Shown here piece after piece: positions 45,901-53,235 of a stretch of 64,000 bases of DNA. The stretch spans positions 93,297-157,296 of the forward strand of contig JADJYF010000019.1 of NCBI GenBank assembly GCA_016719885.1, given 5' to 3'. Numbering within the stretch: position 1 is the first letter of the stretch; every line of letters starts with the position of its first letter. The translations under genes and the position numbers were made by a program. The stretch is from Pseudomonadota bacterium (lineage in GTDB: Bacteria; Pseudomonadota; Gammaproteobacteria; Ga0077536). The notes below the pieces were generated by a model. The model was not told the origin of the DNA. It did not search any database and saw nothing but the letters and a program-made list of their open reading frames with translations.

Positions 45901-46994
45901 ACGTCGCGGCCGATGGCTTCTCTGAAAGTCTGGATGCTAGCTTCGGCACGTCAGCCGGGGGCGTCACGGCCACCGGCAGCGTGAGCGCACTCGCGGCCGG
46001 CGCCACCAGCGCTGCGCTCGCCGTGGCGCTGGACACCAGTGTCTCCGGTCTGCGCGGTGGCGACGTCGACATCCTGCTGACGTCCAACGGCGCCGGCAGC
46101 AGCGGCCTCGGCACCACCGCGCTCGCGACCCAGAGCGTGGCGGTGAGCGGTAAGGTCTATGACATAGCGGTCGCCGATGTGGATGTCACCAACATCGATT
46201 TCGGCATCGTACATGTCGGCGATGCGCTGCCGACGCGTGCGCTCACCGTCAGCAACCTCGCCGGCGGCGCGTTGACGGATAGTCTGCGCGGCGCGCTTGG
46301 CTCGCTGCCGGTGGGATTCCAGGCCAGTGGTGCGTTGCCGGCGGCGGGGATCGCGGCCGGTGCCAGCAGCGATGCGCTGTCGGTGGCGCTCGATACCGGC
46401 GTGCAGGGCGTGTTCGCGGGCGTCGGCACGCTCGACTTCGCTAGCCACAACGATGACATGGCCGATCTCGCCCTGCCCTCGATAGCGCTCACGCTGAGCG
46501 GGCAGGTCAACGCCTACGCCAACCCGGTACTCACGCAGACCGGCGGCGCGGGCAGTTTCACGGTGACCGGCGCACGCAGCTTCGAACTCGATTTCGGTGT
46601 GTTGAATGTCGGCCAGTCCGGCGTGCAGGGACTGCTCGCGCTCACCAACCTGGTCAGTGGACCGGCCGACCTCCTGGGCGCGGATTTCGATGTCGACGGC
46701 GGCCACTTTACGCTGGACGGTGCGCTTGCCTTCAGCGATCTCGCGGCGGGCGACAGCCACGCACTCGGCATCAACCTGGAGCCGCTCGTGATCGGGCTGT
46801 TCGAGCAGGTGCTGCGCATGCACCTGTACGGCGGCAACGGCGGTGGCTATCACGGCGACCTCGGCAGCTTCGAGATCACGCTGCGCGCCTCGGTGCAGGC
46901 GGCGCCGGTGCCGTTGCCGGCGCCGCTATGGCTGCTCGGCGCAGGTCTGGCGTCATTGGCGCTGCGCCGTCGGCGGACGCCGGCCGGCGCGTGA
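39984..46994 (+). CDS. Giant PEP-CTERM repeat protein (2,336 residues)
   Basis: An exported protein with a signal peptide (RLALAVLGVLGTAPAYA, cut after ~31), an N-terminal lead (GNWGTAGNWSSSPALPGAADD, typical of PEP-CTERM and autotransporter-like proteins), six tandem repeats of 199-200 residues (about 130-1255), a linker, seven Ig-like choice-of-anchor-D repeats of ~119 residues (about 1470-2250, each starting F-G-x-x-x-V-G-D), and the sorting signal VPLPAPLWLLGAGLASLAL with RRRR. It is rich in Gly, Ser, Asn and Thr and poor in Cys, as for long surface fibres or adhesins. No enzyme motif is seen. Exosortase-dependent surface anchoring is inferred from the C-terminus. A role in adhesion or floc/biofilm structure is inference. 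Confidence 0.85.
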   Translation: MINSAFPSVRTRLALAVLGVLGTAPAYAANISWLLDGDGNWGTAGNWSSSPALPGAADDVTLDVGGDTRRTVTINTVAAASTLVSQENITLSAGSLTLVGDSAIHGDFLLSGGTLAGAGALTLHGAASSWVSGSMSGTGTTRVAGGVSLAGGGLKDISGRALAVLANGSVNWSNSGHDSGRIRTGGATLSNAGQWNDLNTFNNRIANELNATASSFSNSGTYTKSGAATTEVAIAYHNSGLTDVQAGILSLTGGGSSGGEFHAAAGATLNFGGTSYSFVDGALFSGAGAKNLNGGSFTLNGTITGSNLNLVAGSYSGTHSLAGETEWLGGAFSSGGTTSVVNGASFSLTTGGLKDIAGRTFDVASGATVNWSNSGHDSGRIRTGGATLINAGQWNDLNTFNNRIANELNATASSFSNSGAYTKNGAATTEVAIAYHNSGLTDVQAGMLSLTGGGSSGGEFRASAGATLNFGGTSYSFVDGVLFSGAGAKNLNGGSFTLNGTQTGNNLNLVAGTYSGSHSFAGEVEWQGGAFAASGATAIGAGGAFALTGGNVKDIHARTFSVLAGATLDWSTIGHDAGRIRTGGTTLSNAGQWNDTSAFNNRIANELNASASSFANSGTYTKSGVGVTDIGIALSNSGRVEVNAGTLNFSSAGSNAASGVLEAGAAGTVAFGAGFSFLDGSTLAGAGAKNLNLGTFTIAGTQHVTNLNLVGGTYQGSHGFDGDVDWLGGTFSGAGSTTVLGASSFSLTGGAVKDINGRTLSVAAGGSVNWSNSGHDNGRIRTGGAVLSNAGQWHDQNAFNNRISNELNAVPSSFVNSGSYVRSGPNTTDIAIAFTNTGTVDVQAGALNLSGGGSNGGTGVMQAGALGTLVFSNGFTFADGSSFAGLGAKNLTGGSFTLSGMQHANNLNLVGGTFQGSHQFDGDVEWTGGNFSGAGTTSVTANASLALAGGNLKDINGRTLHVLEGGTLNWSNTGHDNGRIRTGSASLINAGLWHDQSGFNNQLANELGGSASNFTNSGTYAKSGIGTTQISIAYHNSGLTTVQAGALSLNSGGSSGGEFRAETNGTINFGGSGYTFTDGASLSGAGAKNFNGGSFALNGALTVNNLNLLSGTYAGTHTLAGEADWQGGNFAGAGTTTVADGASLSLSSGSLKDISGRTLSVAAGGSLSWSNSGHDSGRIRTGGAVLQNAGQWFDQNTFNNRISNELGGGASSFTNGGTYTKLGAGQTDIGLAFTNTGAVDVQAGTLLFSADVAQHVGNVLNGGTWRVSGSGVLALNEPGAQNIVTNHGDVTLVGASASFARINSLATNNGALRLLGARNFTAVGDFTNNGIVQLGGGSFGATTLTGGAASEIFGFGTVTPTVVNSGRVRASGGVLTFAGGVDGQSGTLQSDAGATLALGANSDGDFLVNNGALALGVFDVTVAVDYSNASFGTGNDFDARAEVTGSGHILAAGDLGQAVSGAISGGDGATPQIQFGNIHVGDVAHREFSVLATGNSGPALRGALQTAAGGGLIDDARLGGSGVSAQNFGPLSVGQNSGPYVVTLSGDFAGALDNQRVAVVNNFDNVAEQVLGISGAVYRYASASALSPLPVDFGKRRVGEVLSQALTVTNEVPADGFSESLDAAFVASSGEATHDGGHIALLGAGASDDSSLAVGLDTSVAGLRSGTVTVEFASNGAGSSGLGITALASQVVDVQAEVYRLASANTVAPVVFANRHVGDAATQFLAVSNTAAADGFSERLNASLGTTSGDVSSNGGAFTLLDAGTSNDVALAVSLDTASAGHKSGTATVAFASDGAGTSGYAAFDLGTQSVEVSGDVYRYASIGPVADLSFGNVHVGDLLSQSLTITNTALDDGYSEALDASFVAASDTRIQFSGEIIGLGAQQADADSLRVTLDTSSAGSVDGVVTLALRSNGAGSSGLGLTALGNLGVGVRTNVGVYRFADAALLSAEPIDLGAARVGDSVALNTIMLANNVAADGFSESLDASFGTSAGGVTATGSVSALAAGATSAALAVALDTSVSGLRGGDVDILLTSNGAGSSGLGTTALATQSVAVSGKVYDIAVADVDVTNIDFGIVHVGDALPTRALTVSNLAGGALTDSLRGALGSLPVGFQASGALPAAGIAAGASSDALSVALDTGVQGVFAGVGTLDFASHNDDMADLALPSIALTLSGQVNAYANPVLTQTGGAGSFTVTGARSFELDFGVLNVGQSGVQGLLALTNLVSGPADLLGADFDVDGGHFTLDGALAFSDLAAGDSHALGINLEPLVIGLFEQVLRMHLYGGNGGGYHGDLGSFEITLRASVQAAPVPLPAPLWLLGAGLASLALRRRRTPAGA
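40374..43740 (+). repeat. Six tandem ~598-bp repeats inside the giant gene
   Basis: Anchored on the codons for GRIRTGG (first bases 40521, 41118, 41715, 42315, 42915, 43512), the spacing is 597, 597, 600, 600 and 597 bases, so units stay in frame at 199-200 codons. Each unit reads KDI-x-GR ... NWSNSGHDxGRIRTGG ... NAGQW ... FNN-x-[IL]-[AS]-NEL ... NSG-x-Y ... FSGAGAKNLNGGSF ... NNLNL. Units 1 and 2 share a 58-base identical stretch (from 40561 and 41158) and look about 90% identical over their first 400 bases; others differ more. The last unit fades near 43740. Such arrays recombine easily and are hard to assemble, so copy number may be wrong. Confidence 0.85.
44390..46640 (+). repeat. Seven Ig-like (choice-of-anchor D) coding repeats
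   Basis: Units begin at F-G-x-x-[HRN]-V-G-[DEQ] words near 44405, 44759, 45118, 45474, 45843, 46200 and 46592, about 352-392 bases apart. Inside the middle units recur DGFSE-[SR]-L-[DN]-A, LDTS-x-[AS]-G and SNGAGSSGLG. This is the choice-of-anchor D / ASH-like Ig fold often found in bacterial surface proteins. Confidence 0.75.
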
Positions 46995-47076
46995 CGGCTG
47001 CACCGCGCCGCAGCGCCAGCGTGTGCGGGTGCGCGTAGCTGATAAAGTGCGAGTGTTGGCGTAAAGAGGCTGCCAG

Positions 47077-47668
47077 GTGCCGCGCATCCTGCTGATCGAC
47101 GATCATCCGCTCTACCGGCACGGTTTCATCTCCGCGCTGGAAGCCCGTCTGCCGGGTTACACCGTGGTCGGCGCGGCGAGTGCCGAGGAGGGCGCGGCGG
47201 AACTCGACCGGCATCCTGACACCGATCTCGTCATCATCGACTTCCGCTTGCCCGAGGGCGATGGCTTGGCCGCCCTGGTGACGTTTGGCGCGCGCCACCC
47301 CGGTGTGCCGCGCGTGCTCATGTCCGGCGAGGAAGGCGCGGATCTCGGACAGCGCGCTGGCCGCCGGCGCATCGGGCTTCATCCCCAAGTCGATGGACGT
47401 GGAAAGCGTCGAGGCAGCGCTGCGCCAGGTTCTGGCGGGTGATTGTTTCGTGCCGCCCATCAGTGCTCACCAGGCCGACGGCCTGACGCTCAGACAGGTG
47501 GAAGTGCTGCGCCTGCTGGGCGCCGGGTGTTCGAATCGCGATATCGCGACCGCGTTGCATATCACCGAGCGCACCGCCAAGGCCCATGTCTCGGCGATCT
47601 TCGCGCTGTTCGCCGTCGAGAATCGTACCCAGGCCGTGCTCGCCGCGCAGCGCGCCGGTTTGTTGTGA
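47077..47668 (+). pseudogene. LuxR-type response regulator, frameshifted
   Basis: A two-domain regulator in two frames. From GTG 47077 (after AGAGG) the receiver reads ILLIDDHPLYRHGF, with phospho-acceptor Asp in LVIIDFRLPEGDG, up to RVLMSGEE. The frame then changes near 47330-47340, and the rest reads ARISDSALAAGASGFIPKSM and a LuxR helix-turn-helix (LTLRQVEVLRLLGAGCSNRD, TERTAKAHVSAIF), ending at 47668. One extra base in the GAGGAAGGCG stretch explains it; without it the product is 196 residues, normal for NarL/FixJ regulators. It is 17 bases upstream of a hybrid kinase gene, its likely partner. All functional parts are intact, so a consensus error is likely. Confidence 0.83.
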
Positions 47669-47684
47669 GCATTGCCGCAGTTCC

Positions 47685-49424
47685 ATGAACACCGCGGCGC
47701 CGCCCCTCGCGCGGCTGGTCGAGACGCAACTGGCGCGCGATTACCTGGCCCTGATTCCGGCCGCGCTCGTCACTCACCTGGTGGGTGCGGCGCTGATGCT
47801 ATGGCCGCTCGCGGCCGGCGCGCGCGGCGCGCGCTGGTACGCAGCCTACCTGTTGCTGAATGCCCTGCGCATGCTTGCCTGGGGCCTTTACCGGCGCGAC
47901 GCGCGCTGGCAGACGCGGCCGAGCTACTGGGTACGTCACCAAGCGCTCGGGCTGTTCTGTTCGGGCTTGCTGTGGGGCGCCGCACCGTGGCTGTTCCTTG
48001 CCCAGGCGCCGGCACTGGGGCAGATCTATGTATTTGCCACCATCGTGGTGATGGCGATCGGCACGACGGTGGTCAATGCGCCTTTCCAGCTAGCACGCCT
48101 GGCCTTCGCCGTGCCCGCCCTGACGCTCGGCGCGAGCCGCGCGTTCGTCGAGGGCGGGGCGCAGTACGAGGCCATCGGTGCGGTGCTGCTGTGTTCGCTG
48201 CCGGTAGTCATCTTTCTCGGCGCGCAGTGGGGCGGCATGCTCGCCGCTTCGGTGCGCATGCGGCACGAGAACACCACGCTGGTGGAAGAACTGTCGAAAC
48301 AGAAGGCCGCCGCCGAGCGCGCCATCGTCGCGCGATCGGAATTCTTCGCCGCCGCCAATCACGATCTGCGTCAACCGGTGCATGCGCTGGGGCTCTACGC
48401 CGCGGCCCTGCGTGACGCGGACAAGGGCCGTCGCTCGGCGGCGCTCGCGGAGAAGATCGGCGAGAGCGTCGACGCGCTCGAGTCCTTGTTCGATGAACTG
48501 CTGGACATCGCGCGCATCGACAGCGGCGGGGTGCTCGCCCTGCCGCGCGATTTTCGATTGCAGCAGGTCTTCGATCGCCTCAGTGCCGCCTACCGTCCGA
48601 CCGCCGAGCAGGACGCCATCCGGCTGCGTTTCGCGCGCACCCGCCGCGTGGCGGCCACCGACCCGTTGCTACTCGAACGCATACTTTCAAACCTCGTGGC
48701 CAACGCGCTGCGATTCGCGCCGGGCGCGGCGGTGTTGGTCGGCGCCCGGCAGCGGGGAACCCATATCGCCATCGAGGTGCGCGACCGCGGTGCTGGCATC
48801 GCTGCCGCGGACCAGGCGCGCATCTTCGACGAGTTCATCCAGCTCGCGAATCCCGAACGCGATCGACGCCAAGGCCTGGGCCTGGGCCTCGCCACCGTCA
48901 AACGCCTGGCCGAGCTCCTCGACCTGCCCCTGGAATTGGACTCGGCCGCCGGTCACGGCAGCACGTTTCGCGTGCTGGTGCCGAGCGGCAACGAGGCGGC
49001 GGTGGCGGACAGCGACCCGGTCGTGTCGCCCATCGCGCCACAGGATCGGTTGCGCGGCTGCCGCGTGCTGGTGGTCGACGACGAGGAGGCGGTGCGCGAC
49101 GCGATGACCGAGCTCTTCCAGCACTGGCAGTGCGAGTGCATCAGCGTGCGCTCGGGCGCCGAGGCCGAGCAGCTCGCGGGCAAACCGCCCGATGCGCTGA
49201 TCGTCGATTATCGGCTGCCGGGTACGGCGAGCGGACTGCAAGTGATAGAGACGCTGCGAAGCCGCTACGGCAGTCCGATCCCGGCGCTGCTGATCACCGG
49301 CGACGCGCGCGACGAAGTATTGCGCGCGGCGCGGGCTGCCGGTCTGCCGGTGCTGACCAAGCCGGTACGCGCCGCGCGGCTGCGCGCGGTGCTCGCGCAC
49401 CTGCTGCAGACGCAGGGTGAGTGA
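47685..49424 (+). CDS. Membrane hybrid histidine kinase
   Basis: A 579-residue kinase. The N-terminal ~210 residues have about six hydrophobic segments (for example LGLFCSGLLWGAAPWLFLA and IYVFATIVVMAIGTTVV) without a known sensor domain. Then a short coiled coil, HisKA with His226 in NHDLRQPVHALG, HATPase_c (N-box NLVANALRFAP; G-box GLGLGLATVKRL) and a C-terminal receiver with Asp508 in IVDYRLPG. The HDLRQP type is common in kinases paired with LuxR regulators; here the regulator gene lies 17 bases upstream. It sits between the giant PEP-CTERM gene and an RND transporter gene. A role in controlling surface proteins is inference from position. Confidence 0.92.
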   Translation: MNTAAPPLARLVETQLARDYLALIPAALVTHLVGAALMLWPLAAGARGARWYAAYLLLNALRMLAWGLYRRDARWQTRPSYWVRHQALGLFCSGLLWGAAPWLFLAQAPALGQIYVFATIVVMAIGTTVVNAPFQLARLAFAVPALTLGASRAFVEGGAQYEAIGAVLLCSLPVVIFLGAQWGGMLAASVRMRHENTTLVEELSKQKAAAERAIVARSEFFAAANHDLRQPVHALGLYAAALRDADKGRRSAALAEKIGESVDALESLFDELLDIARIDSGGVLALPRDFRLQQVFDRLSAAYRPTAEQDAIRLRFARTRRVAATDPLLLERILSNLVANALRFAPGAAVLVGARQRGTHIAIEVRDRGAGIAAADQARIFDEFIQLANPERDRRQGLGLGLATVKRLAELLDLPLELDSAAGHGSTFRVLVPSGNEAAVADSDPVVSPIAPQDRLRGCRVLVVDDEEAVRDAMTELFQHWQCECISVRSGAEAEQLAGKPPDALIVDYRLPGTASGLQVIETLRSRYGSPIPALLITGDARDEVLRAARAAGLPVLTKPVRAARLRAVLAHLLQTQGE

Positions 49425-49680
49425 GCGCGTGGCCGAAGCCATTCCGCACATCGCCAGGGGCGCTGAGAGGCAGGCAGTGGCCCTTTGAATACGACCGGAC
49501 GCTCGGCTAGCATCCGGATTACCGTCGGACCATGCCCGGAACGCACGCTCGTGCCCCACGCGTCCATGTCTCCTGACGCTTCAACGAACTCAAACTCCTG
49601 GCGCCGGCGGCCACCGGGACGCGCGGTATGGCCGCACGCCTGCAACAGAGTCGCCCGCCCGGATCCGCGGGAGCGATACC
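49425..49680. other. Gap before the RND transporter gene
   Basis: 256 bases after the hybrid kinase gene. No frame here has coding features. The last 15 bases hold the GGGAGC ribosome site used by the TTG start of the transporter gene. Confidence 0.4.
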
Positions 49681-52080
49681 TTGAACTCGAATCATGATTT
49701 GACGCGCGGCCAGAAACTCGCGAACTGGTTTCTCGACCACCGGCTGGCGACCATCTTGCTCATCCTGGTGCCGACCCTGGTGCTGGCCTATGCGCTGACC
49801 AAGATCGAAGTCTATTCGCGCTTCGCCGACCTGCTGCCCGCCAAGCACGAGTACATCAAGAACTACAACCGCATGAAGGAGACCTTCGGCGGTGCCAACG
49901 TGGTTTCGATGTCGCTGCAGGTCAAGAACGGCAGTGACATCTTCACCCGCGAGACCCTCGGCAAGCTGCAGTACCTGACCCGTGAGATCGACCTCATCCA
50001 GGGCGTCAATCACTACCAGGTCACCAGCATCGCCCATCCCAAGGTGCGCCGGGTGCGAACCACCGCCGGTGGATTGATCAAGTCCGAGCCGGTGCTGCCG
50101 GAAGAACTACCGACCGACACCGAGCAGCTCAAGCAGTTGCGCGAGGAGTCGTTCAACAACGACATCGTCTACGGCACCTACATCTCGACCGATGGAACGG
50201 CGGCCTTGATCCTGGCCGGCTTCGACGAAGAGCGGCTCGACTACAACAAGATTTTCTCGCGTCTGCGCGCCCTCAAACAGGAGGTCGAAGCGGACGGCAG
50301 CACCGCTTTGTACGTCGCGGGTGAGCCGATGCTGAAAGGCTGGATCTACCATCACTCGGTCGAATTGCGCACGATTTTCGGCGTCACCCTGGCGGTGATG
50401 GTGGTGCTGCTGTACCTGCATTTCCGCACCTTCGCCGGCGTGTTCATCCCGATGCTCGGCACGGCCGCGTCGGCGGTGTGGGGTTTGGGACTGGTGGGCT
50501 GGCTCGGTTACAACCTCGACCCCTTGATCCTGGTCGTGCCGGTGCTGATCTCGGCGCGCACCGCCAGTCACTGCGTGCAGATGATGGAGCGCTACCACGA
50601 CGAACTGTTGCGCGGCGCCAATCGCGACCAGGCGGTGCGCACCAGCATGGGCGAACTCATCGTGCCGGCTTCCATCGCGATTTTCACCGACGCCGCGGGC
50701 CTGCTGGTGCTGTCGATTTCGTCGATTCCGATCATCGCCAAGCTCGGCTATTTCTGCGCGTTCTGGTCGTTCAGCAACATGATCACGGTGGCGGTGCTGG
50801 TGCCACTGGTGCTGTCCTACCTGCCGGCGCCCAAGGTGTTGACGGGCGAGGAATCCAGCAACGCCTACGCGCGCGTCATGCGCAGGCTCGGCAACTTTCT
50901 CGTTTCGCGTGGCGCCTCGGCGCCGCTGTTCGTCGGCACGGTTCTGCTGGTGGTCATCTCGTCGTACTACGCGAAGGACGCGGTGGTCGGCGAGGAAAAG
51001 CCTGGCTCACCGATCCTGTTCCAGGATTCCGAGTACAACATCGCGGCCGAACACATCGCACGCATGTTCTTTGGCGCCAACCAGCTCAGCATCTACTTCG
51101 AAGGCGACGGCGCGCACAAGATGAAGGAGCCCGAAGTGCTGCAGATGATGGAGCGTTTCCGCAATACCATGGCGGCCGCCGTGAACTTCGGTGGTACGCG
51201 CGACACGCCGACGCTGGTGCGATCGATCAACCGGCTCTATCACTATGACGACCCGCGCTGGTCGCTGGTGCCGGCGACGCAGCGCGAGATCGGCAATACG
51301 CTGTTCATGTACGAGGCCGGTGCGGCGATGCCAGGCGTGATCCTCGAGTACATGGATCTCGAGGGGCGCACGGCGAACTTCGTGGTGTTCTTCAAGGACG
51401 CCACCGGCCCGACGGTCGATTCGGCCATTGCGACCGCGCAGCGCTTCGTCGACGCCAACCCGGTGGCGGGCGTCACCGCGCGTTTTGCCGGGGGTATCAT
51501 CGGTACCACCGCCGCCGCCAACCAGGAAGTCGAACAATCGGAGCTGATGCAGACCGTGCTCATCATCGTGGTGTGCATGCTGTCGGTGCTGGTGACCTAC
51601 CGCTCGGTGATGGCGGCGGTGCTGGTGTTCGTGGTGCTGGCGCTGGCGGTGCTGATCAACCGCGCCTACATGGGTTTTCGCGGCATTGGTCTCAACGTCA
51701 ACACATTGCCGGTGACGTCGGTCGGCGTCGGTCTCGGCGTCGACTACGCGCTGTATGTCATCGACCGCATACGCGCCGAAGTCCGCCACCGCAACTTGGA
51801 CGACGCGATACGCGAAACCATGTCGACCACGGGTGCGGCGGTGCTGTTCACCGCGGTGATGGTGATTGCCGGCATCGTCTACTGGATCCCGGGTTCATCG
51901 TTGCGATTCAACAGCGAGATGGCGATGCTGTTGCTGCTGCTGATGACCAGCAACATGGTCGGCGCCGTGACCGTGCTGCCGGCGCTGGTGCGGGTACTGA
52001 AGCCCGGCTTCGTCGTGAACGAACACGAAGACGAAGCCGTTGGCGGCGCTGAGCGGCAGCAGTCGTCCGCTGCGCAGTGA
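49681..52080 (+). CDS. RND/MMPL-family transporter
   Basis: A 799-residue inner-membrane protein with two repeated halves. Each has one helix, a large periplasmic loop and a bundle of five helices (first bundle about 225-420, second about 620-780). The first helix is ATILLILVPTLVLAYALTKI. Sterol-sensing-domain-like features are present, e.g. GVGLGVDYALYVIDRIR in the second half. RND/MMPL proteins of this size export lipids, hopanoids or similar hydrophobic molecules, or take part in outer-membrane traffic. No membrane-fusion protein gene is next to it. It starts at TTG 49681 behind GGGAGCGATACC; no ATG or GTG nearby fits better. Confidence 0.87.
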   Translation: MNSNHDLTRGQKLANWFLDHRLATILLILVPTLVLAYALTKIEVYSRFADLLPAKHEYIKNYNRMKETFGGANVVSMSLQVKNGSDIFTRETLGKLQYLTREIDLIQGVNHYQVTSIAHPKVRRVRTTAGGLIKSEPVLPEELPTDTEQLKQLREESFNNDIVYGTYISTDGTAALILAGFDEERLDYNKIFSRLRALKQEVEADGSTALYVAGEPMLKGWIYHHSVELRTIFGVTLAVMVVLLYLHFRTFAGVFIPMLGTAASAVWGLGLVGWLGYNLDPLILVVPVLISARTASHCVQMMERYHDELLRGANRDQAVRTSMGELIVPASIAIFTDAAGLLVLSISSIPIIAKLGYFCAFWSFSNMITVAVLVPLVLSYLPAPKVLTGEESSNAYARVMRRLGNFLVSRGASAPLFVGTVLLVVISSYYAKDAVVGEEKPGSPILFQDSEYNIAAEHIARMFFGANQLSIYFEGDGAHKMKEPEVLQMMERFRNTMAAAVNFGGTRDTPTLVRSINRLYHYDDPRWSLVPATQREIGNTLFMYEAGAAMPGVILEYMDLEGRTANFVVFFKDATGPTVDSAIATAQRFVDANPVAGVTARFAGGIIGTTAAANQEVEQSELMQTVLIIVVCMLSVLVTYRSVMAAVLVFVVLALAVLINRAYMGFRGIGLNVNTLPVTSVGVGLGVDYALYVIDRIRAEVRHRNLDDAIRETMSTTGAAVLFTAVMVIAGIVYWIPGSSLRFNSEMAMLLLLLMTSNMVGAVTVLPALVRVLKPGFVVNEHEDEAVGGAERQQSSAAQ

Positions 52081-52151
52081 CGGAGGCGGCAGTGGGGCGA
52101 CTGATGTCGCCGAAGCGCGCGCACTGCGTGCCGCGCTCCGGCATTGACGAA

Positions 52152-53024
52152 TCAGGCTACGCGCTGTCGGCGCCGCGCCGCCAGCAGCGGCGTGGCACCC
52201 GCCAGTAACCACAGCGCGGAGGGCAGGGGCACCGTTTGCGGGGCGCTCAGGCCCTGCAGGTCGAAGGCGATGCCCGAGTCCCAGGCTTCGTCGCCGAAAT
52301 TCACCACCCCCACTTCGAGTCGATAGGTGCCGGCGCCGGGCGTGACGCGTGATTCCAGCCAGCCGCTGAAACCGCAGCCCTCGGCGTTGTCGCGCCAGCA
52401 GGTACCGTTCCAGATGCCGAGCGGTGACCAGTCGATGGGATCGAAGGCACTGGACTGCGTGGTGCGCGTGTTGAACTCGAAATCCGCGTAGTTGACGATG
52501 GTCTGGTCCGGATCGAATTCCACGGTGTTGTTGCTGGCCTTGGTCAAGGCATTGCCCGGCACCACGTTCTGCTTGTTGCCATTGCTGCTGCGCGCGGTGA
52601 AGAGCCAGGCCGCGGTGTTGCCGACGCCGTCGATAAGCCGCGCCCAGGCATAGTCGTCGAAACCCTTGCCATCGGTGGACACGTAGTTGAAGTAGGCCCG
52701 CACATCCTGACCGTCGGCCAGTGTGAACGGCGCCGAGGTGTAGGACGAGCCATTGGTCTGGCTGAATTCCGCGCCGCCGCCGCCGCTCTCGACGATGGCC
52801 AGCGGCGAAACGCCGTGGGCGCTCGAGCCGTTGGTGGTCAGGTAGGCGTAGCGCGGGCTGCCGTAGGGCGAGAGGGTGATGTCGCCGTCGGCCGCGAGCG
52901 TGCCGCAGGTGCCGAGGCAGGTCCAGGTGTCGAGCGCGGGATCGACGCCTGTCGCCTGGGCTATTGGCGCGGCGGCGATCAGGGCCGCGAGCGCGGCCAG
53001 CGAAGGAAGGGTGCTTGAACGCAT
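52152..53024 (-). CDS. PEP-CTERM surface protein 2 (NF038132-like)
   Basis: A 290-residue exported protein: signal peptide MRSSTLPSLAALAALIAAAPIAQA, a beta-rich domain with a Cys pair (CLGTCG) and later CWRDNAEGCGFSG, then a family-like end YRLEVGVVNFGDEAWDSGIA, and the sorting signal VPLPSALWLLAGATPLLAA with RRRQR. The VVNFGDEAWDSGIAFD motif resembles the PEP-CTERM family NF038132 as I recall it. It is on the opposite strand to its neighbours, with an AGGA ribosome site. Function unknown; probably surface or matrix bound. Confidence 0.8.
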   Translation of the reverse strand: MRSSTLPSLAALAALIAAAPIAQATGVDPALDTWTCLGTCGTLAADGDITLSPYGSPRYAYLTTNGSSAHGVSPLAIVESGGGGAEFSQTNGSSYTSAPFTLADGQDVRAYFNYVSTDGKGFDDYAWARLIDGVGNTAAWLFTARSSNGNKQNVVPGNALTKASNNTVEFDPDQTIVNYADFEFNTRTTQSSAFDPIDWSPLGIWNGTCWRDNAEGCGFSGWLESRVTPGAGTYRLEVGVVNFGDEAWDSGIAFDLQGLSAPQTVPLPSALWLLAGATPLLAARRRQRVA

Positions 53025-53235
53025 CGACGTGTCCTGTGGTTTGTTTGCATGGGCGTGGCGGCGCGGCGCAGGCCGTCCGTCATGGCTTTATCCGGTGACT
53101 CCCGCAAAGGGTTCATCCGGCATCGCGACGCTGCGCGCCAGCGCGATGTAGCTCACAGTTTCCGCCCATGTCGACGCCACCCGCGTGGCTATACTCGAGG
53201 CGCCAACTCGGGATTCGCCATCGGGGAGCAGGGAC

